Shown here piece by piece: positions 32,586-33,710 of a DNA stretch of 33,710 nucleotides. Every line of letters starts with the position of its first letter. Position 1 is the first letter of the stretch. Origin of the DNA: Acidobacteriota bacterium. GTDB lineage: Bacteria; Acidobacteriota; Terriglobia; Terriglobales; Acidobacteriaceae. The translations under genes were made by a program, and so were the position numbers. The stretch covers positions 1-33,710 of the forward strand of contig JAJZHE010000010.1 in NCBI GenBank assembly GCA_021804655.1, in the 5' to 3' direction. The notes under the pieces were generated by a model, which was not told the origin of the DNA, did no database searches, and saw nothing but the letters and a program-made list of their open reading frames with translations.

Positions 32586-32852
32586 GGGCCAGTTAACCCT
32601 ACCAGGGCGGATGGCGTTGCGAGCGAAAATGGGGCCAGACAAGACGGAGGACGAGGGGTTTGGTGGTTCCAAATTCGAGTCCGACAACGAAGGATGGCCC
32701 CATTTTCTCCGCAACCCGAAGGGCTGGGGCCAATTTTTCCTCATCTCTTCGTCCTTCGTCGCTTGCATACACCCGGTATTCCGCTCTCCTCTCTCCTTGA
32801 TATGAGAAAAATTGGCTCCCGGCGCCACCGTCCGGGTAGGGTTAACTGGCCC
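32586..32852. mobile_element. MITE-like element with 18-bp terminal inverted repeats and nested hairpins
   Basis: The terminal repeats GGGCCAGTTAACCCTACC (32586-32603) and GGTAGGGTTAACTGGCCC (32835-32852) are perfect inverted copies, with weaker pairing for about 10 further bases inward. TTA directly flanks both ends (32583-32585, 32853-32855) as a possible target duplication. Inside are two more stems in series: GAAAATGGGGCCA/TGGCCCCATTTTC (32625-32637, 32695-32707), and GCCAATTTTTC/GAAAAATTGGC (32729-32739, 32806-32816). The whole would fold as a three-way junction. There is no transposase, so it would depend on an enzyme encoded elsewhere. A structured RNA is the alternative. Confidence 0.7.
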
Positions 32853-32884
32853 TTAAGGGGAAGAGAGCAATCAAAGGAGAACGA

Positions 32885-33010
32885 ATGACAACAGGACGCG
32901 GCTGGAAGCTCGCAGCAACGACCAGAACAAAGCGCGTCTTCTCGGGAACGCTCCTGGGCACGTACAACATCGGAAGCTCGCGCATCGCAATCTTCAGTGT
33001 TCCAAAATAG
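32885..33010 (+). CDS. Possible 41-residue protein downstream of the element
   Basis: ATG 32885 has a strong ribosome-site-like AAAGGAGA 5 bases upstream, so the right part of the broken frame could still be translated alone. The product is basic (TTGRGWKLAATTRTKR at the N terminus) and has no recognised family. It may simply be the remnant of the interrupted frame. Confidence 0.3.
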   Translation: MTTGRGWKLAATTRTKRVFSGTLLGTYNIGSSRIAIFSVPK

Positions 33011-33086
33011 TATTTCCGTCTGATAAGCCCGGCAGCGATGGCTTCAAAAAACCACAGGAAAGAAGCTGCCTACTGGTGCGTACTCT

Positions 33087-33125
33087 GCACAGCACCCTTG
33101 CAACCATCCTGCAAGGGTACTGTGC
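33087..33125. terminator. Strong hairpin, possible transcription terminator
   Basis: GCACAGCACCCTTGCA (33087-33102) and TGCAAGGGTACTGTGC (33110-33125) form a 16-bp stem with one mismatch and a 7-base loop. It stands 27 bases beyond the stop of the minus-strand frame at 33153. No T-run follows on either strand, so factor-independent termination is uncertain. Confidence 0.45.
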
Positions 33126-33152
33126 CGTCCCAGCTCCGCTGCGCTGAAAGCG

Positions 33153-33617
33153 CTACGGAATGGACGTGCCGGTATAACCGGAAGAATTGTTCACTCGATT
33201 CCAGCCGCCCGTGGCGATGGGATTGGAACCGCTGTTCCCGATGCTATTGGTGAACTGCTGGCTGCTGCCTACAGTCACAGGTTCTGCGACCAGGGTGGCG
33301 GTAATTCCGCTCTCGACGCTGTTGGCCGCAGCGCAGACAAGCTCAAGGATGCTGGTCGTGCTGCCAGCAACGCTGGCATACGCCGCGATCATCGGGATGT
33401 TGGTCGCTTCCGTCAGACTCACCTGTCCGTTTGCAATCGTCACAGCGGAAGAAGCAGTCTTGCTCTGTGCGCCCTGGCTTGCCGCTATAAGATCGCAGGA
33501 CAGCGTATCCGATACGCCTACAGGTCCGTTGACCAGGGCGTGGATCAGATAATCTCCGCAGTCAGAGGAATCTGCGCCAGCATGAAAATGCACGCGCGCC
33601 AGCCTCAGCCGATACAC
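33153..33617 (-). CDS. Hypothetical Ser/Thr/Ala-rich protein or gene remnant
   Basis: An open frame of 154 residues whose only likely start is GTG 33617. The frame has an in-frame stop at 33669-33671 and no ATG before it. The product is rich in Ser, Thr, Ala and Gly (for example AAYASVAGSTTSILELVCAA, SSQQFTNSIGNSGSNP), the composition of a secreted or surface protein, but it has no signal peptide at this start. No family is recognised. It may be the 3' part of a gene broken by a frameshift near the window edge. Confidence 0.4.
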   Translation of the reverse strand: MYRLRLARVHFHAGADSSDCGDYLIHALVNGPVGVSDTLSCDLIAASQGAQSKTASSAVTIANGQVSLTEATNIPMIAAYASVAGSTTSILELVCAAANSVESGITATLVAEPVTVGSSQQFTNSIGNSGSNPIATGGWNRVNNSSGYTGTSIP

Positions 33618-33710
33618 TGGAATTTCGCGGCCCGTTGCGTCTTCGGGGCGTCTTCGGCGCGCGTTCCATCAAAGTCCAGCGTGGGGGAGCAGCATGACAG
33701 GCAACGAGAT

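Larger units (their letters stand above)
32552..33010 (+). pseudogene. Small reading frame interrupted by the 267-bp element
   Basis: CGGAGG precedes ATG 32552, but the frame ends after 14 residues at a TAA supplied by the left terminal repeat of the inserted element. If 32586-32852 and one TTA copy (270 bases, 90 codons) are removed, the frame runs on through ATG 32885 to TAG 33008-33010, giving 62 residues. The first part would read MQKKTVRDIEVKGKR, which resembles the N terminus of phosphoglycerate kinase. The rest is not recognised. This is a reconstruction on paper; whether the parent frame was ever a gene is inferred. Confidence 0.4.

Overview
The window reads as chromosomal DNA of a GC-rich soil bacterium, most likely an acidobacterium of the Terriglobia type. 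This is inferred from the gene families: an ABC permease fused to an M1 peptidase, a large Zn-metalloprotease with a DUF5117/DUF4953-like layout, a sedolisin-like protein with Ig-like repeats, and a DCC-family protein. No phylogenetic marker was tested. Genes are densely packed on both strands. There is no phage, CRISPR array or full insertion sequence. Two non-coding inverted-repeat elements are present, at 22089-22205 and 32586-32852.

Layout. At 1-177 is the 3' end of a Dph6-like ATP pyrophosphatase. At 209-5285 (minus strand) an ABC ATPase, a 1204-residue permease/M1-peptidase fusion and a hypoxanthine-DNA glycosylase-like gene form an apparent operon. At 5451-14229 lie a HEAT-repeat protein, a secreted Zn-metalloprotease, thiL, an M23 endopeptidase-like protein, a ferric-reductase-like membrane protein and recQ. 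At 14411-15514 come tRNA-Val(GAC) with its own terminator, a PgsA-type phosphatidyltransferase and a 53-residue possible zinc protein.

The centre (15677-22083) is a complete ISC iron-sulfur cluster operon in the order known from Escherichia coli: iscR, iscS, iscU, iscA, hscB, hscA, fdx, iscX. IscS supplies sulfur, IscU is the scaffold, HscB/HscA with the LPPVK motif of IscU drive cluster transfer, Fdx supplies electrons, IscA is a carrier, and IscX modulates IscS. A strong promoter upstream of iscR carries a GAC-N7-GTC core between its -35 and -10 boxes, which suggests IscR autoregulation.

Beyond the operon, an inverted-repeat element separates iscX from the convergent yraN. Then follow a bifunctional rel gene whose consensus -10 box lies so close to the ATG that the mRNA may be leaderless, an acetamidase/formamidase-family protein, a 1278-residue sedolisin-like protein that appears to have lost catalytic residues, hemL, and a DCC-family protein. 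The last 1.2 kb is gene-poor. It holds a 267-bp MITE-like element with 18-bp perfect terminal repeats and a TTA target duplication, inserted in a small reading frame. Removing the element on paper restores a continuous 62-codon frame whose first residues resemble the N terminus of phosphoglycerate kinase. No clearly new multi-gene system is visible. The most unusual items are this element with its broken frame, the degenerate sedolisin, and the regulation and cofactor variants of the ISC operon.
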